Shown in pieces: positions 1 through 11,693 of a stretch of 41,244 nucleotides of DNA (position 1 is the first letter of the stretch; each line of letters starts with the position of its first letter). Source of the stretch: Gulosibacter massiliensis (GTDB lineage Bacteria > Actinomycetota > Actinomycetes > Actinomycetales > Microbacteriaceae); the NCBI GenBank assembly GCA_945949175.1, contig CAMFDU010000011.1, forward strand, positions 1-41,244. The letters are read 5' to 3'. The translations under genes and the position numbers were made by a program. A model generated the notes under the pieces. That model ran no database searches and was not told the DNA's origin. It saw only the letters and a list, made by a program, of their open reading frames with translations.

Positions 1-753
1 TGACGTCATCAAGACGATCGAGTTCGCACAGCGACGAGCCGATATCGTGGCCCATTGCCTTGAGAAAAGTGAACGCCATACCGCCACCGATGAGCAGGCG
101 GTCGACACGAGGGAGCAAATGTTCAATCACCCCGAGTTTGTCAGAAACCTTCGAACCTCCTAGTACAACCGTGTACGGGCGCAGGGCGTCCGTTGTGAGT
201 CGACGAAGAACGTCCGTTTCAGCTACGACCAGAACTCCGGCAGCACTCGACACGGCCTGCGCAACTTCGAACACTGATGATTGTTTGCGGTGAACGACGC
301 CGAACCCGTCCGACACGAAGGCATCAATACCGCTTGTCAGTAAGGAAGCAAACTCGGCGCGCTCCGAATCAATCGCCGATGTCTCACGTGGATCGAAGCG
401 CAGATTTTCGAGTAGCAGCACTTCCCCGGGTTTGAGCGCTGCACGCAGTTCGTGCGCGACTGGTCCAACAGTATCGGTTGCAAAGTGAACTGGAACCGAA
501 AGAAGTTCGCCCAAGCGTTCCGCGACTGGAGCAAGTGAGAATCGAGGGTCGGGGCCGTTTTCGGGCCTGCCCAGATGTGAAATCACCACGACCGCGGCAC
601 CACCGGCAAGAAGTCGTTGGATGGTGGGTAGCGACGCTCGAATTCGCCCGTCATCCGTGATGATCCCGTCCGCCAACGGGACATTGAAATCACTGCGTAC
701 CAGAATCGTTTTTCTGCTGAATTCACCCAGCGAGTCCAGCGTGCGAAGAACCA

Positions 754-754
<1 letters not shown>
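1..754 (-). CDS. pgk: Phosphoglycerate kinase, N-terminal part (cut by window edge)
   Basis: Pgk transfers phosphate from 1,3-bisphosphoglycerate to ADP in cytoplasmic glycolysis. About 251 N-terminal residues of a roughly 400-residue enzyme are present; the 3' end lies beyond base 1. The ORF track misses it because no stop is in the window. Visible family motifs are RSDFNVPL near residue 20, SHLGRPE near 60, LLENLRF near 115 and the hinge-region GGSKVSDKL near 200. The ATG (754-752) overlaps the gap stop codon as TAATG, so translation is probably coupled to gap. This gap-pgk order is the usual actinobacterial glycolytic pair. Identity is firm; nothing can be said about the C-terminal ATP-binding half. 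Confidence 0.97.
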
Positions 755-1779
<1,025 letters not shown>

Positions 1780-1790
1780 TCAGATATCCA

Positions 1791-1796
1791 AAAATA
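1791..1796 (-). promoter_or_regulatory. Possible -10 element for gap
   Basis: The 75-nt sodA-gap spacer contains an AT-rich tract. TATTTT on the minus strand lies about 33 nt before the gap GTG, with the gap Shine-Dalgarno downstream of it. I see no convincing -35 hexamer at 16-19 nt. Only composition and position support this call. Confidence 0.28.
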
Positions 1797-1833
1797 CGAA
1801 AAGCAGCGAGCCCGTTCAGGCAACGCTACCTAG

Positions 1834-2460
1834 TTAAGAGAGTAGCAAGACTCCGGCAGAGTGGGTGCGTGCAGCGGCAAATCGTTGCTCGACGTTTCCC
1901 CAATTGACAATGTTCCAGAACGCGGCGACGTAGTCTGCTTTCACATTTTGGTAGTCGAGATAGAAGGCGTGCTCCCACATGTCGAGCTGCAAGAGGGGAA
2001 CTGTTCCCTGAGCAGTGTTCGCCTGCTGATCGAACAGCTGCTGAATGATGAGCCGTGAACCGACCGGGTCCCACGACAGAATTCCCCAGCCACTCCCCTG
2101 GATTCCAAGGCTTGCGGCAGAAAAGTGCGCTTTGAAAGCGTCAAACGAGCCGAAAAACTCGTCGATTGCAGCCGCGAGCTCACCCGACGGTCGGCCTTCG
2201 GAATCAGGAGACAGGTTAGTCCAGAAAATTGAATGGTTGATGTGACCGCCAAGGTGGAAAGCAAGGTCCTTTTCAAATTTGTTGATCGCGCCGAATGAAT
2301 TGTTTGTCCGTGCTTCTTCCATTTGCTCGAGAGCTGTGTTTGCACCGGCAACGTATGCTGCGTGATGCTTCGAGTGATGAAGTTCCATGATTCTGGCTGA
2401 GATATGCGGTTCGAGTGCGGCGTAGTCGTATGTCAACTCGGGGAGGGTGTAGACAGGCAT
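1834..2460 (-). CDS. sodA: Superoxide dismutase, Mn/Fe family
   Basis: This cytoplasmic enzyme converts superoxide to peroxide and oxygen. At 208 residues it has the full family length and no signal peptide. The four metal ligands are all present: His28 in MELHHSKHH, His76 in GGHINHSIFW, and Asp160 and His164 in LDMWEHAFYLDY. QQANT around residue 146 resembles the Mn type, but metal preference cannot be settled from sequence alone. A good Shine-Dalgarno (AAAGGAAG) precedes ATG 2460. The gene lies 25 nt after whiA and 75 nt before gap, so it may be co-transcribed with whiA or use a promoter inside it. Confidence 0.97.
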   Translation of the reverse strand: MPVYTLPELTYDYAALEPHISARIMELHHSKHHAAYVAGANTALEQMEEARTNNSFGAINKFEKDLAFHLGGHINHSIFWTNLSPDSEGRPSGELAAAIDEFFGSFDAFKAHFSAASLGIQGSGWGILSWDPVGSRLIIQQLFDQQANTAQGTVPLLQLDMWEHAFYLDYQNVKADYVAAFWNIVNWGNVEQRFAAARTHSAGVLLLS

Positions 2461-2485
2461 GGTCTTCCTTTCGATGGTGATGGGT

Positions 2486-3460
2486 TCACTGGTCTGTGTC
2501 CGGGATGCCGTCAGATGTCGACGGTATTCCTAAATCGGAGGCCTTTTTGTCGGCCATCGCTAGCAAGCGTCGAATCCGACCTGCTACAGCGTCTTTTGTC
2601 ATGATTGGCGTGGCGTAGTGCCCGAGTTCGTCCAGACTCGCCTCGCGATTATCCAGTCGCAGCCGTCCGGCGTATGCGAGATGGTCGGGGATATCAGAAC
2701 CGAGAATCTCGAATGCTCGTTCAACCCTGGCGCACGCAGCAACAGCGGCTTGTGCACTGCGACGAAGATTGGCGTCGTCGAAATTCACCAAGCGGTTCGC
2801 GTTTGCACGAACTTCGCGTGTGGCACGCGCTTCACTCCATTTCTGAAGGCTTGTGGTCGCTCCGATGTAGGTCAGGAACGCCGAAATCGCCTCAGCATCA
2901 CGGATGATGACTCGGAAACCACCGCGAATGTCTCGGGTCTTGGCGGTTATTCCGCACCGGCTGCACGCTCCGACAAGTGCCATAGCGGCCTCGTTGGTCG
3001 GTGCGACGATTTCGATGGTTTGGCTTCGCCCCGGGTCTGACACAAGTCCTCGGGCCAAGAAAGCGCCGCGCAGTACACCAACGAGGTCACCGATTGGAGC
3101 TGTCGTGAGCTTGTTGGGCAGGCCTCGAACAGGACGCCGTCTCGTGTCAAGCAATCCCGTGGTTAGGGCGAGTTGATCTGCTCCCTCTGTGATGAGAACT
3201 CGAACAGTTTCAAACTTTTTGTTTGCGTTCGCGGGGATGACCGTTGCGGTTGATGGAACCCCGAGCAAGATGTGGGTGAGATGACGGACGCGTTGGGCGG
3301 AACCGGCATGATCGAGCTCGATTTCGACCGCAAGTTTCCCGCCAACGAGGTGCAGACCGCCGCCGAAACGAAGGATGGTCGTCAACTCGGCGAGGCGCGT
3401 GGAAGGCGGTGCGTCAGGAAGTCCGAGCACCTCGTCTTTCACGGTCGTCGTCAATGACAT
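2486..3460 (-). CDS. whiA: WhiA, DNA-binding protein / sporulation-type regulator
   Basis: WhiA is a Gram-positive DNA-binding protein with a LAGLIDADG-like N-terminal fold and a C-terminal helix-turn-helix. In Streptomyces it controls sporulation septation; in non-sporulating species it affects division and chromosome segregation. I set the start at ATG 3460 (324 residues, MSLTTTVKDE), not the ORF-track start at 3592: the extra 44 residues overlap rapZ and are low-complexity Arg-rich, while AAAAGGA lies 9 nt before 3460. The C-terminal part from about residue 265 (SLDELGHYATPIMTKDAVAGR) is the HTH region. The gene follows rapZ by 17 nt. The yvcK gene usually found between them is absent. Confidence 0.95.
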   Translation of the reverse strand: MSLTTTVKDEVLGLPDAPPSTRLAELTTILRFGGGLHLVGGKLAVEIELDHAGSAQRVRHLTHILLGVPSTATVIPANANKKFETVRVLITEGADQLALTTGLLDTRRRPVRGLPNKLTTAPIGDLVGVLRGAFLARGLVSDPGRSQTIEIVAPTNEAAMALVGACSRCGITAKTRDIRGGFRVIIRDAEAISAFLTYIGATTSLQKWSEARATREVRANANRLVNFDDANLRRSAQAAVAACARVERAFEILGSDIPDHLAYAGRLRLDNREASLDELGHYATPIMTKDAVAGRIRRLLAMADKKASDLGIPSTSDGIPDTDQ

Positions 3461-3477
3461 TCTGGCGAAATCCTTTT

Positions 3478-4347
3478 CTAGTCGCGACCGATGTCGCGGT
3501 GTTTGCGAGTGACCGCTACCCCGGGGATTGTCCCGATGCGGCGAGCAAGTTCTTCGGCGATGGCCACACTGCGGTGTTTGCCACCTGTACATCCTATTGC
3601 GATGGTGGCGTGCCGCTTATTTTCGCGAACGTAACCACGAAGGGTGGCACTCAGCATGAGTACAAGACCGTCGAGATATTGTTCGACGTCCGGCTGGCCG
3701 AGTACGAACGCTGAGACATCGGGGTGCAACCCGTTCTCGTCACGCAGACTCTCGGTCCAAAACGGGTTGGGAAGAAATCGAACGTCTCCCACGATATCGG
3801 CGTCTGCCGGAAGGCCGTTTTTGAAGCCAAACGACTCAATGACGACGTTTACCTCTGCGCTGTCATCAGAGCGGAACGTGTCAAAAACCAGCGTCGTGGT
3901 TTGGTGGGTATTAAGACCGGTGGTGTCAATCACCACGTCGGCATGTCCACGGAGGGTGTCCAGACGAGCTCGTTCGGCCTGAATACCGTCAATCAGAGTT
4001 CCATCGCCCTGTAATGGGTGCGGTCTGCGAACGCTCTCGAAACGTTTGATGAGCTCTGCATCCGTTGAATCGAGAAAGAGAACTCGAAGGTTTGTTTCCG
4101 CTCGAAGTGTTTCGATGAGCGGAGCAAGTTCCTCGACACTTTCTCCGCCGCGAACGTCCACCACCACCGCCAATCGGTTGAGCCCGCTCCCCTTGGTTGT
4201 TGCGATGTCCACGAGCGACGGCAAGAGTTGCGAAGGAAGATTATCAATGACTCGCCAGCCACCGTCTTCGAGAGCGTTTGCGGCAGTCGATCGGCCCGCT
4301 CCAGACATTCCGGTGACAATGATGATGTTCGCGACGCGGTCGGTCAT
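3478..4347 (-). CDS. rapZ: RapZ/YvcJ-type nucleotide-binding protein
   Basis: RapZ is a P-loop NTPase family protein. In enterobacteria it is an RNA-binding adaptor controlling glmS-regulating small RNAs; in Gram-positives its role is less clear. The 289-residue protein has the P-loop GMSGAGRST (13-21), with Arg where Lys is usual; I recall this as typical of actinobacterial homologues. The C-terminal signature GCTGGKHRSV is at about 252-261. The gene follows uvrC by 12 nt and precedes whiA by 17 nt, the standard uvrC-rapZ-(yvcK)-whiA block. The family assignment is firm; the molecular function here is not known. Confidence 0.93.
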   Translation of the reverse strand: MTDRVANIIIVTGMSGAGRSTAANALEDGGWRVIDNLPSQLLPSLVDIATTKGSGLNRLAVVVDVRGGESVEELAPLIETLRAETNLRVLFLDSTDAELIKRFESVRRPHPLQGDGTLIDGIQAERARLDTLRGHADVVIDTTGLNTHQTTTLVFDTFRSDDSAEVNVVIESFGFKNGLPADADIVGDVRFLPNPFWTESLRDENGLHPDVSAFVLGQPDVEQYLDGLVLMLSATLRGYVRENKRHATIAIGCTGGKHRSVAIAEELARRIGTIPGVAVTRKHRDIGRD

Positions 4348-4359
4348 GGTGTCTTCAGA

Positions 4360-6207
4360 CTACCCGCGAGTTTCAGCTGCGTTGAGAGAAGCGAGAATTC
4401 GTTGAGCCGTATCGTCGCCGATTCCGGGAACCTGTGTCAGTTCACTTTTCGTGGCGGCACGAACGGCGGTGGGGCTTCCGAAGTGCGCGATCAACGCTTG
4501 GACGCGTTTCGGTCCAAGCCCGTCCAACTCGCTGAGTGTCGATGTCAACACTTTCGTGCGCTTTGATTTTTGATAGCGCAATGCAAATCGGTGCGCTTCG
4601 TCGCGGGCACGCTGAACAAGGTATAACGCGTCGCTGTCACGTGGCAGAATCACCGGGTATTCGGTGTTGGGGAGCCATAGCTCTTCTAGTCGCTTGGCCA
4701 ATCCGACAACTGCGACGCCTTCAAGTCCAGATTCACGCAGTGCGCGGGCTGCCGCGTTTACCTGCGGTAGTCCACCGTCAACCAAGATCAACGTCGTCGG
4801 ATATCGCATCGTCGGACGTTCTTCCGCCAAGCGCACGAGTCGACGCGAAATCAACTGATACATCGCTTCCGTGTCATCTCGAGCGGTGGCGATACCGTAA
4901 TGGCGATAGTCATCTTTGACAGGCAGACCGTCTTCGAATACGACGAGAGAGCCCACAATATCGGTGCCACCGAGATGCGAAATGTCGCAACACTCAAAGC
5001 GCAGAGGGGCCTCGGGTAAACCGAGATTATCCCGAAGGTCTTCGAGAGCACGCGACCGAGCGACGAAATCATGCGCCCGGTGCAACTCGTGTTCGCCCAA
5101 AGCCAACATTGCATTCTTTGTCACACTCGTGAGAAGCGTGGCGCGGTCACCGCGTTGGGGAACCGCAATTCGCACCTTCCCCCTGAGTTTGGCGTTCACA
5201 CGTCGAAGCGTGAGTGATTCCGAAAGAACGTCAGATGATTGAGGTTCGAACGGAACGTCAATCAGTGCGGGCGGCGGGTCCAACTCGTACACGTTCTCAA
5301 TCGCTTGTTCCAGAATCGTTGCTGGATCCATCTCGAGTTCGGTGTCGACTGTCCACGATCTCGTGCCACGGACTCGACCACCGCGTACATGGAATATCGC
5401 GATAGCGGCGGAAAGATCGCTCGACGCGAATCCGATGATATCTACGTCCAATTCCTCACGCAGAACGACCGCAGAACGTTCCGCAATCGATCGCAGTGCA
5501 GATTGTTGGTCACGGAACCGCGCGGCAGATTCGTAATCGTGGCGTTTCGACGCATCGTTCATCTGGCGCCCAAGGTCGTCAATCACCGCTGAATCCTGGC
5601 GAGTCATGTAGCCAACAAGATTACGGGCGAGTTCGCGATGTTCGTCTGCGGTGACGCGTCCCACGCACGGAGCGGCGCATTTCCCGATGTCGCCGAGCAA
5701 ACAGGGTCGATCGTCTCGCCGCGCCTTGGTGAAAGTTGATTTCTCGCACGATCGAACCGGGTAGACCGACAACAGCAGGTCAAGGGTCTCGCGAACGGCC
5801 CACGACTTGGTGAACGGTCCGAAATAGTTCGTGCCATCCTTTACCCGCGTTCGCGCGAGGAACGCCCGCGGATACTCTTCACCCATCGATATCGCGAGAT
5901 AGGGGTATCCCTTGTCATCGCGGAACTGAATGTTGAACGGCGGGCGGAATTCCTTAATCCACGTGAACTCGAGATGTAACGCCTCAAGTTCGCTGCCCAC
6001 CACGGTCCAATCGACACGGCGGGCCGTCTTGACCATCCGCGCAGTTCGTTCCATCAGACCGGCGGGGTCGTGAAAATAGGTCGACAGTCTGTTGCGCAGC
6101 ACTTTGGCCTTACCGACGTAGAGAATTCGGTTGTTTTCGTCGTAGAAGCGATACACGCCGGGGTCAGTCGGTATCGACCGAGGCTCCGGGTGCCAGTTAG
6201 CGGTCAT
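4360..6207 (-). CDS. uvrC: Excinuclease ABC subunit C
   Basis: UvrC makes both incisions flanking a lesion in nucleotide excision repair after recruitment by UvrB. The 615-residue protein shows the GIY-YIG nuclease domain (GVYRFY, then ILYVGKAK, residues about 18-35) and a UVR helical pair that contacts UvrB (about 200-240). The RNase H-like second nuclease domain includes CDISHLGG and ILVDGG, and two helix-hairpin-helix motifs follow at the C-terminus ([27 protein letters not shown]). The start ATG overlaps the uvrA stop as ATGA, so translation is coupled to uvrA. All domains look intact. Confidence 0.98.
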   Translation of the reverse strand: MTANWHPEPRSIPTDPGVYRFYDENNRILYVGKAKVLRNRLSTYFHDPAGLMERTARMVKTARRVDWTVVGSELEALHLEFTWIKEFRPPFNIQFRDDKGYPYLAISMGEEYPRAFLARTRVKDGTNYFGPFTKSWAVRETLDLLLSVYPVRSCEKSTFTKARRDDRPCLLGDIGKCAAPCVGRVTADEHRELARNLVGYMTRQDSAVIDDLGRQMNDASKRHDYESAARFRDQQSALRSIAERSAVVLREELDVDIIGFASSDLSAAIAIFHVRGGRVRGTRSWTVDTELEMDPATILEQAIENVYELDPPPALIDVPFEPQSSDVLSESLTLRRVNAKLRGKVRIAVPQRGDRATLLTSVTKNAMLALGEHELHRAHDFVARSRALEDLRDNLGLPEAPLRFECCDISHLGGTDIVGSLVVFEDGLPVKDDYRHYGIATARDDTEAMYQLISRRLVRLAEERPTMRYPTTLILVDGGLPQVNAAARALRESGLEGVAVVGLAKRLEELWLPNTEYPVILPRDSDALYLVQRARDEAHRFALRYQKSKRTKVLTSTLSELDGLGPKRVQALIAHFGSPTAVRAATKSELTQVPGIGDDTAQRILASLNAAETRG

Positions 6208-9056
6208 TTCAAGATTTCCGCCAGGAAGGTACCGGTGTGTGATTCCTTCACTTTCGCAATTTGCTCGGGCGTGCCCGTCGCGACGACGCGTCCGCCCTGG
6301 TCGCCGCCTTCTGGCCCTAGGTCGATGACGTGATCTGCAGAGCGAATCACATCGAGATTGTGTTCGATGACAATTACGGTGTTGCCCTTATCGACAAGAG
6401 TGTGAAGGACGGCGAGTAGTCGACGCACGTCTTCAAAATGAAGGCCGGTTGTGGGTTCGTCGAGTACGTAGACGGTTCGCCCCGTGGATCGACGCTGCAG
6501 TTCCGTGGACAGCTTGACGCGTTGCGCCTCACCACCCGAAAGAGTGGTGGCCGACTGTCCCAAGCGAACGTACCCGAGTCCGACGTCACACAGCGTCTTC
6601 ATGAAACGATGAATAGACGTAATTGCCTCGAAGAACTTCTCCGCCTCCTCGATCGACATATTCAATACCTCGGAAATGTTCTTTCCCTTGTAGCGCACTG
6701 TCAACGTTTCGCGGTTATAGCGCTGGCCGTGGCACTCCTCGCACTCGACGTATACGTCGGGCAGGAAGTTCATTTCGATCTTTATCGTGCCGTCGCCAGA
6801 GCAGTTCTCGCAGCGTCCGCCCTTGACGTTGAACGAGAACCGCCCTGGTCCGTATCCACGTTCCTTCGCTTCGATTGTCTCGGCGAACAGCGTACGAATC
6901 TTGTCGAACACTCCGGTGTAGGTCGCGGGGTTAGAGCGCGGAGTCCGACCAATGGGAGCCTGGTCGACGTGAATCACCTTGTCTAGGTGATCCAGACCAG
7001 AGATCGATTTGTGTCGTCCAGGGGTCTGTTTCGCGCCGTTGAGACGGTTTGCCATGACTTTGTAGAGGATGTCGTTGACGAGAGAACTTTTGCCCGATCC
7101 GGAAACTCCGGTCACCGCGACAAAGACACCCAATGGGAAGTCGACGTCGACATCGACGAGGTTATTCGCGGTAGCGCCGTGTACGGTGACGACTCGGTCA
7201 GACGTCCACGGACGGCGTTGTACGCGGTCAGAGACTTTCTCACGACCGGCTAGGAAGGCCGCCGTGTGTGACCGCTTCTCTTTGAGGAGGTTCACCAACG
7301 ACCCAGAGTGCACGACCTCACCACCGTGCTCGCCTGCACCAGGACCGATGTCGACAATCCAGTCGGCAGCGTGAATAGTGTCCTCATCATGTTCGACGAC
7401 GACCAGGGTGTTTCCGATGTCGCGCAATCGAATCAGGGTTTCGATGAGTCGCCTATTGTCACGTTGGTGGAGTCCGATTGACGGTTCATCGAGAACGTAA
7501 AGGACTCCCGTCAGACCGGCGCCGATCTGCGTGGCCAGACGGATTCGTTGAGCTTCGCCCCCGGACAGAGTGCCCGCTGCACGAGACATTGTGAGGTAGC
7601 TCAAGCCCACATGCAGAAGGAAATCCAAGCGGGCAGTAATTTCGCGGAGCACTGCTGCAGCGACCTGCGCATCGCGATCAGACAGCGTCAACGTTGTCAT
7701 GAAGTCGTGAGCGGCTTGGAGTGAGAGCCCGCACACCTCAGAAATCGATTTGTTGTTTACTGTTACTGCCAGAACGGCCGGGGCTAGACGTTGACCCTGG
7801 CACCCCTCACACGGGACGGTTCGATGGAAGGCTCCGAATCGCTCCTTCGTCCACTCCCCCTCTGTTTCCGAATACTTCCGTTCGACATAGGTGAGGACTC
7901 CCTCGAAACCACGAGACATCGACACCTTCCGCCCGTAGCGGTTACGCCACTTGATGACGACCTCGTGATTGTTGCCATAGAGCACGGCGTTTTGAACCTC
8001 GTCGCCGAGGTCTTTCCACGGGGTGTCCAGGTCGAAGTCAAGATCGTTAGCGAGCCCTTCGGCCAGACGTTCGAAATACGGATAAATCAATTCTTTGCCA
8101 CCAGGCTTCCATGGCAAAACGACACCTTGTCGGATAGACAATTCATGGTCGTCGAGAACGAGTTCGACGTCAGCCATCGACTGAACACCAATCCCGTGAC
8201 AGGTCGCACACGCTCCGAAAGGAGCGTTGAACGAGAATGTTCGCGGTTCAATTTCAGTGAGCGTCAGGACGTGTTGATTGGGGCAGGAGAGCTTTTCGCT
8301 GAAGGTGCGATTTTCATTGGTGTCGACAAAGTTCGCCACGAGGACACCTTGGCCAAGCTTCAACGCGGTCTCAACCGAGTCGTTGAGGCGTGAAATATCC
8401 CCTCCCGCGGTCAGTCGGTCGACGACGACAGAGATGTCGTGTTTCACCTGCTTCTTGAGGACCGGAGGCTCAGACAACTGGATTACTTCGCCATCGACGA
8501 GTGCACGCGAATATCCCTGGCCGAGCAGGTCGGCGAATACCTCAACGAACTCACCCTTTCGTCCCTGGACGATTGGTGCAAGTATCTGGAACCGGGTATC
8601 AGCCGGAAGCTCGGTCAGCTGGTCAGCGATTTGCTGAGCGGACTGGCGTTGAATTGCCTCGCCGCATTCTGGGCAGTGCGGTATACCCACGCGAGCCCAG
8701 AGCAACCGCATGTAATCGTAGATTTCGGTTATCGTCCCCACGGTTGAGCGAGGATTTCTATTCGTCGATTTTTGATCGATGGACACAGCCGGTGACAACC
8801 CATCGATGAAGTCCACATCGGGACGGTCCACTTGGCCGAGAAACTGTCGAGCATAGGAGGACAGCGATTCAATGTAGCGGCGTTGTCCTTCTGCGAAAAG
8901 AGTGTCGAACGCGAGCGATGATTTTCCAGAGCCGCTCAGCCCAGTGAAGACCACGAGCGCATCACGTGGAATTGTCAAGTCGACGTTCTTGAGGTTATGG
9001 ACTCGAGCACCCTTGATGCTGATGACGTTCTTTCCGGAGAGGGGCGTTATCGACAC
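6204..9056 (-). CDS. uvrA: Excinuclease ABC subunit A
   Basis: UvrA is the damage-sensing ABC ATPase dimer that loads UvrB on distorted DNA. The 950 residues match the family. It has two P-loops (GLSGSGKS at 39-46; GVSGSGKS in the second half) and two LSGGEAQR signatures. Zinc-type cysteine clusters include CPECG, CATCHG, CEGCQG and CENCSGDG...CEECHG. The start is GTG 9056 with no recognisable Shine-Dalgarno. TAAGAT lies exactly 6 nt upstream, fitting a leaderless transcript, and its TAA is the uvrB stop codon. The gap to uvrB is 9 nt, keeping both genes in one frame. It overlaps uvrC by 4 nt. Confidence 0.98.
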   Translation of the reverse strand: MSITPLSGKNVISIKGARVHNLKNVDLTIPRDALVVFTGLSGSGKSSLAFDTLFAEGQRRYIESLSSYARQFLGQVDRPDVDFIDGLSPAVSIDQKSTNRNPRSTVGTITEIYDYMRLLWARVGIPHCPECGEAIQRQSAQQIADQLTELPADTRFQILAPIVQGRKGEFVEVFADLLGQGYSRALVDGEVIQLSEPPVLKKQVKHDISVVVDRLTAGGDISRLNDSVETALKLGQGVLVANFVDTNENRTFSEKLSCPNQHVLTLTEIEPRTFSFNAPFGACATCHGIGVQSMADVELVLDDHELSIRQGVVLPWKPGGKELIYPYFERLAEGLANDLDFDLDTPWKDLGDEVQNAVLYGNNHEVVIKWRNRYGRKVSMSRGFEGVLTYVERKYSETEGEWTKERFGAFHRTVPCEGCQGQRLAPAVLAVTVNNKSISEVCGLSLQAAHDFMTTLTLSDRDAQVAAAVLREITARLDFLLHVGLSYLTMSRAAGTLSGGEAQRIRLATQIGAGLTGVLYVLDEPSIGLHQRDNRRLIETLIRLRDIGNTLVVVEHDEDTIHAADWIVDIGPGAGEHGGEVVHSGSLVNLLKEKRSHTAAFLAGREKVSDRVQRRPWTSDRVVTVHGATANNLVDVDVDFPLGVFVAVTGVSGSGKSSLVNDILYKVMANRLNGAKQTPGRHKSISGLDHLDKVIHVDQAPIGRTPRSNPATYTGVFDKIRTLFAETIEAKERGYGPGRFSFNVKGGRCENCSGDGTIKIEMNFLPDVYVECEECHGQRYNRETLTVRYKGKNISEVLNMSIEEAEKFFEAITSIHRFMKTLCDVGLGYVRLGQSATTLSGGEAQRVKLSTELQRRSTGRTVYVLDEPTTGLHFEDVRRLLAVLHTLVDKGNTVIVIEHNLDVIRSADHVIDLGPEGGDQGGRVVATGTPEQIAKVKESHTGTFLAEILK

Positions 9057-9062
9057 TGGTCA

Positions 9063-9068
9063 ATCTTA
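9063..9068 (-). promoter_or_regulatory. Candidate leaderless -10 element (TAAGAT) for uvrA
   Basis: TAAGAT on the minus strand is followed by TGACCA and then the uvrA GTG, which places the start codon at the expected transcription start. No Shine-Dalgarno is present. The first three bases are the uvrB stop codon. No clear -35 hexamer is visible. It belongs to the same pattern as the uvrB, coaE, DUF885, polA and pdtaR elements. Confidence 0.42.
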
Positions 9069-11069
9069 CGGTTTGCCAAGTTCGCGGGCAGAGCGAACCT
9101 GTTTCTTCAGGTCGTGGATTTCGTCCCGAAGACGAGCGGCGAGCTCGAACTTGAGTTCTTCGGCCGCGGCAATCATCTGCTCGGTCAACTTGTCGATAAC
9201 GACCTCGACGTCGTCGTCGAGATCTGCGAGACCTTCGGTGTCGTAGACCTCGCGCGCGAGCGTCTCTGTGATGTCAGCGATACGCTTCCGAATCGGAGTG
9301 GGATCAATTCCGTGCTCGAGGTTGTAGGCCACCTGCGTTGCTCGACGACGGTTGGTCTCATCAATCGCTTGTTTCATCGCGTCCGTCTCGCGGTCTGCGT
9401 AAAGGTGCACCTCGCCCGATACGTTTCGCGCGGCGCGTCCAATTGTTTGAATGAGGGAGGTCGCGCTGCGCAAGAACCCCTGTTTGTCGGCGTCGAAGAC
9501 GGCAACAAGTGACACTTCGGGAAGATCCAACCCTTCGCGCAGCAGGTTGATTCCGACAAGCACATCGAAACGTCCTGCTCGGAGCTCTGTGAGCAACTCG
9601 ACTCGGCGCAGCGTGTCGACGTCGGAATGCAGGTACTCGACTTTGACGCCCATCCCCCGCAGATAGTCGGTGAGATCCTCGGCCATCTTCTTTGTGAGCG
9701 TCGTGATGAGAACACGTTCATCTTTGGCGACACGTTGGCGAATGCTCTCGAGGACGTCGTCGACCTGTCCTTTCGTCGGTTTGACGATGACCTGTGGGTC
9801 GATGAGTCCGGTGGGGCGGATGATTTGCTCAACGACGTCCCCGCCGACGACTCCCATTTCGTACTTGCCTGGGGTCGCAGAGAGATACACCTTTTGACCG
9901 ACTCTGTCCAAAAACTCTGGCCATTTCAGCGGGCGATTGTCGAGGGCACTGGGGAGTCGGAAACCGTGTTCCACAAGCGTTCGCTTTCGAGACGCATCTC
10001 CCTCGTACATTGCACCGATTTGGGGCACAGTCACGTGGGACTCGTCAATGATGACAACGAAATCGTCGGGGAAATAGTCGATTAGTGTGTGCGAGGGCTC
10101 ACCGGGCTTTCGGCCATCCATGTGCATCGAATAGTTCTCGATGCCACTACAGAAACCGATTTGCTCCATCATCTCGAGATCGTAGGTGGTGCGCATTCGA
10201 AGGCGTTGCGCCTCAAGAAGTTTGTTTTGACTCTCGAGAACGGAGAGTCGGTCAGCCAATTCCGCCTTGATGTCAACGATTGCCCGGCGCATCGTCTCGG
10301 TACTCGCCGTGTAGTGCGAGGCCGGGAAGATGCTCACCGAATCCATGGTTTTGATTACCTCGCCCGTGAGCGGGTGTAGCTGGTACAACGCCTCAATCTC
10401 GTCCCCAAACATCTCGATTCGAACGGCCAACTCTTCGTACTGCGGGATGATTTCGAGAGTGTCTCCTCGAACACGGAACTTGCCACGACTGAAATCGATA
10501 TCGTTTCGCTCGTATTGCATTCCAACGAACCGGCGCACGATGTCCTGGCGGCCAATCTTTTGTCCGACTTGAAGCGCGAGCATCGCGTCCAAATATTCTT
10601 CGGATGAGCCAAGTCCGTAAATACAGGACACAGTCGAAACGACGATGACATCACGCCGAGACAACAAGGCGTTCGTCGTGGAGTGACGTAGACGTTCGAC
10701 CTCCTCGTTGATCGCGGTGTCTTTTTCAATGAACGTGTCCGTCTGTGGGACGTATGCTTCCGGCTGGTAGTAGTCGTAGTACGAAACGAAATACTCGACC
10801 GCGTTTTCGGGCATGAGTTCCCGAAATTCAGTCGCGAGCTGAGCGGCGAGCGTCTTGTTGTGAACGAGTACAAGTGCAGGTCGTTGAATCGCCTCTATCA
10901 GCCACGCCGTTGTGGCCGATTTCCCTGTTCCGGTAGCGCCGAGCAGAACAACGTCCGTTTCGCCCGCGTTGATTCGGGAAGCGAGTTCGGCGATTGCTTT
11001 CGGTTGGTCTCCGCTCGGCGTGTAGTCACTGATGACCCTGAACGGTCTTACGTCGCGGGTCGGTTCCAT
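9066..11069 (-). CDS. uvrB: Excinuclease ABC subunit B
   Basis: UvrB is the helicase-like damage verifier that receives DNA from UvrA and recruits UvrC. At 667 residues it is complete: P-loop GATGTGKS (44-51), the strand-inserting beta-hairpin [12 protein letters not shown] near residue 97, DESH helicase motif [11 protein letters not shown] motif VI, and a C-terminal UVR motif (about 625-660) that pairs with UvrC. The start is ATG 11069, nine nt after the coaE stop. TAGTCT sits 6 nt before the ATG and includes the coaE TAG. Only a weak GGA precedes the start. It forms a contiguous repair cluster with uvrA and uvrC. Confidence 0.98.
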   Translation of the reverse strand: MEPTRDVRPFRVISDYTPSGDQPKAIAELASRINAGETDVVLLGATGTGKSATTAWLIEAIQRPALVLVHNKTLAAQLATEFRELMPENAVEYFVSYYDYYQPEAYVPQTDTFIEKDTAINEEVERLRHSTTNALLSRRDVIVVSTVSCIYGLGSSEEYLDAMLALQVGQKIGRQDIVRRFVGMQYERNDIDFSRGKFRVRGDTLEIIPQYEELAVRIEMFGDEIEALYQLHPLTGEVIKTMDSVSIFPASHYTASTETMRRAIVDIKAELADRLSVLESQNKLLEAQRLRMRTTYDLEMMEQIGFCSGIENYSMHMDGRKPGEPSHTLIDYFPDDFVVIIDESHVTVPQIGAMYEGDASRKRTLVEHGFRLPSALDNRPLKWPEFLDRVGQKVYLSATPGKYEMGVVGGDVVEQIIRPTGLIDPQVIVKPTKGQVDDVLESIRQRVAKDERVLITTLTKKMAEDLTDYLRGMGVKVEYLHSDVDTLRRVELLTELRAGRFDVLVGINLLREGLDLPEVSLVAVFDADKQGFLRSATSLIQTIGRAARNVSGEVHLYADRETDAMKQAIDETNRRRATQVAYNLEHGIDPTPIRKRIADITETLAREVYDTEGLADLDDDVEVVIDKLTEQMIAAAEELKFELAARLRDEIHDLKKQVRSARELGKP

Positions 11070-11075
11070 ACATCC

Positions 11076-11081
11076 AGACTA
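11076..11081 (-). promoter_or_regulatory. Candidate leaderless -10 element (TAGTCT) for uvrB
   Basis: TAGTCT is followed by GGATGT and the uvrB ATG. The TAG is the coaE stop codon. The 6-nt spacing to the start codon matches the leaderless arrangement. A GGA within the spacer could act as a weak ribosome-binding site, so leadered translation from a coaE-uvrB message is also possible. Confidence 0.38.
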
Positions 11082-11687
11082 AAGGCCATAAGCGGCGGCA
11101 AGATCGGCCCAGACCGACTCGGTTTGCGTGATCGTTGATGTGATGGACCGGCTGGAATCGATAACCCAATCAGCAACCGCGATGCGCTCGTCTTCGCCGG
11201 CTTGCGCTTCGATTCGGCTCCACGCGTCGGCGCTATCCAGCCCCCGCAACGAAACGAGTCGATCATGACGAATCTGCGGGTCGCAGGCGACAACGATTAC
11301 AGAGTCAAACTCTTTGACGCGATTGGTCTCGACCAAAAGCGGGATGTCATAAATGATTATCGCATGTGAATCATTCGCCACGATGTCGGAAACACGAGCA
11401 CGGAACTCGATTCCTATTGCTGGGTGAACGATGTTCTCGAGGTCTTTGCGGGCAATGCCGTCGCCAAAGATGAGTCGACCAAGCGCCGCTCTGTCTAATT
11501 CACCATCAGAGTCGATTACGCCCATGCCAAAACGGTCGCGGATGGCGTCGAGCGTTGGACTACCGCCTTGCTGAACGAATCTAACCAGTTCATCGGCGGA
11601 AATGACGTGCGCACCAAGTTCACGAAGACGATTCGCCACAGTGGACTTCCCGGAAGCAATTCCTCCGGTCAACGCGATAATGGGCAC
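11079..11687 (-). CDS. coaE: Dephospho-CoA kinase
   Basis: CoaE phosphorylates the 3'-hydroxyl of dephospho-CoA, the last step of coenzyme A synthesis. The 202-residue protein carries the P-loop GGIASGKST near its N-terminus and the usual family fold length. The start is GTG 11687. GAAGGG abuts the GTG directly, too close for a working Shine-Dalgarno, whereas TACGCT lies exactly 6 nt upstream. No in-frame start exists further upstream. It is the first gene after the rpsA terminator, so it probably begins the coaE-uvrBAC-rapZ-whiA unit. Confidence 0.96.
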   Translation of the reverse strand: MPIIALTGGIASGKSTVANRLRELGAHVISADELVRFVQQGGSPTLDAIRDRFGMGVIDSDGELDRAALGRLIFGDGIARKDLENIVHPAIGIEFRARVSDIVANDSHAIIIYDIPLLVETNRVKEFDSVIVVACDPQIRHDRLVSLRGLDSADAWSRIEAQAGEDERIAVADWVIDSSRSITSTITQTESVWADLAAAYGL

Positions 11688-11693
11688 CCCTTC

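Noticed and set aside
2486-3592. ORF-track N-terminal extensions for whiA, and likewise for rpsA, metK, carA and the FKBP gene
   Set aside because: The extensions run into neighbouring genes or the rpsA promoter zone, do not resemble the families, and better starts (family-typical N-termini, often with a Shine-Dalgarno) lie downstream.
3478-4347. RapZ P-loop Lys to Arg change as a sign of inactivation
   Set aside because: As I recall, actinobacterial homologues generally have GxSGAGR, so it is a lineage feature and not decay.
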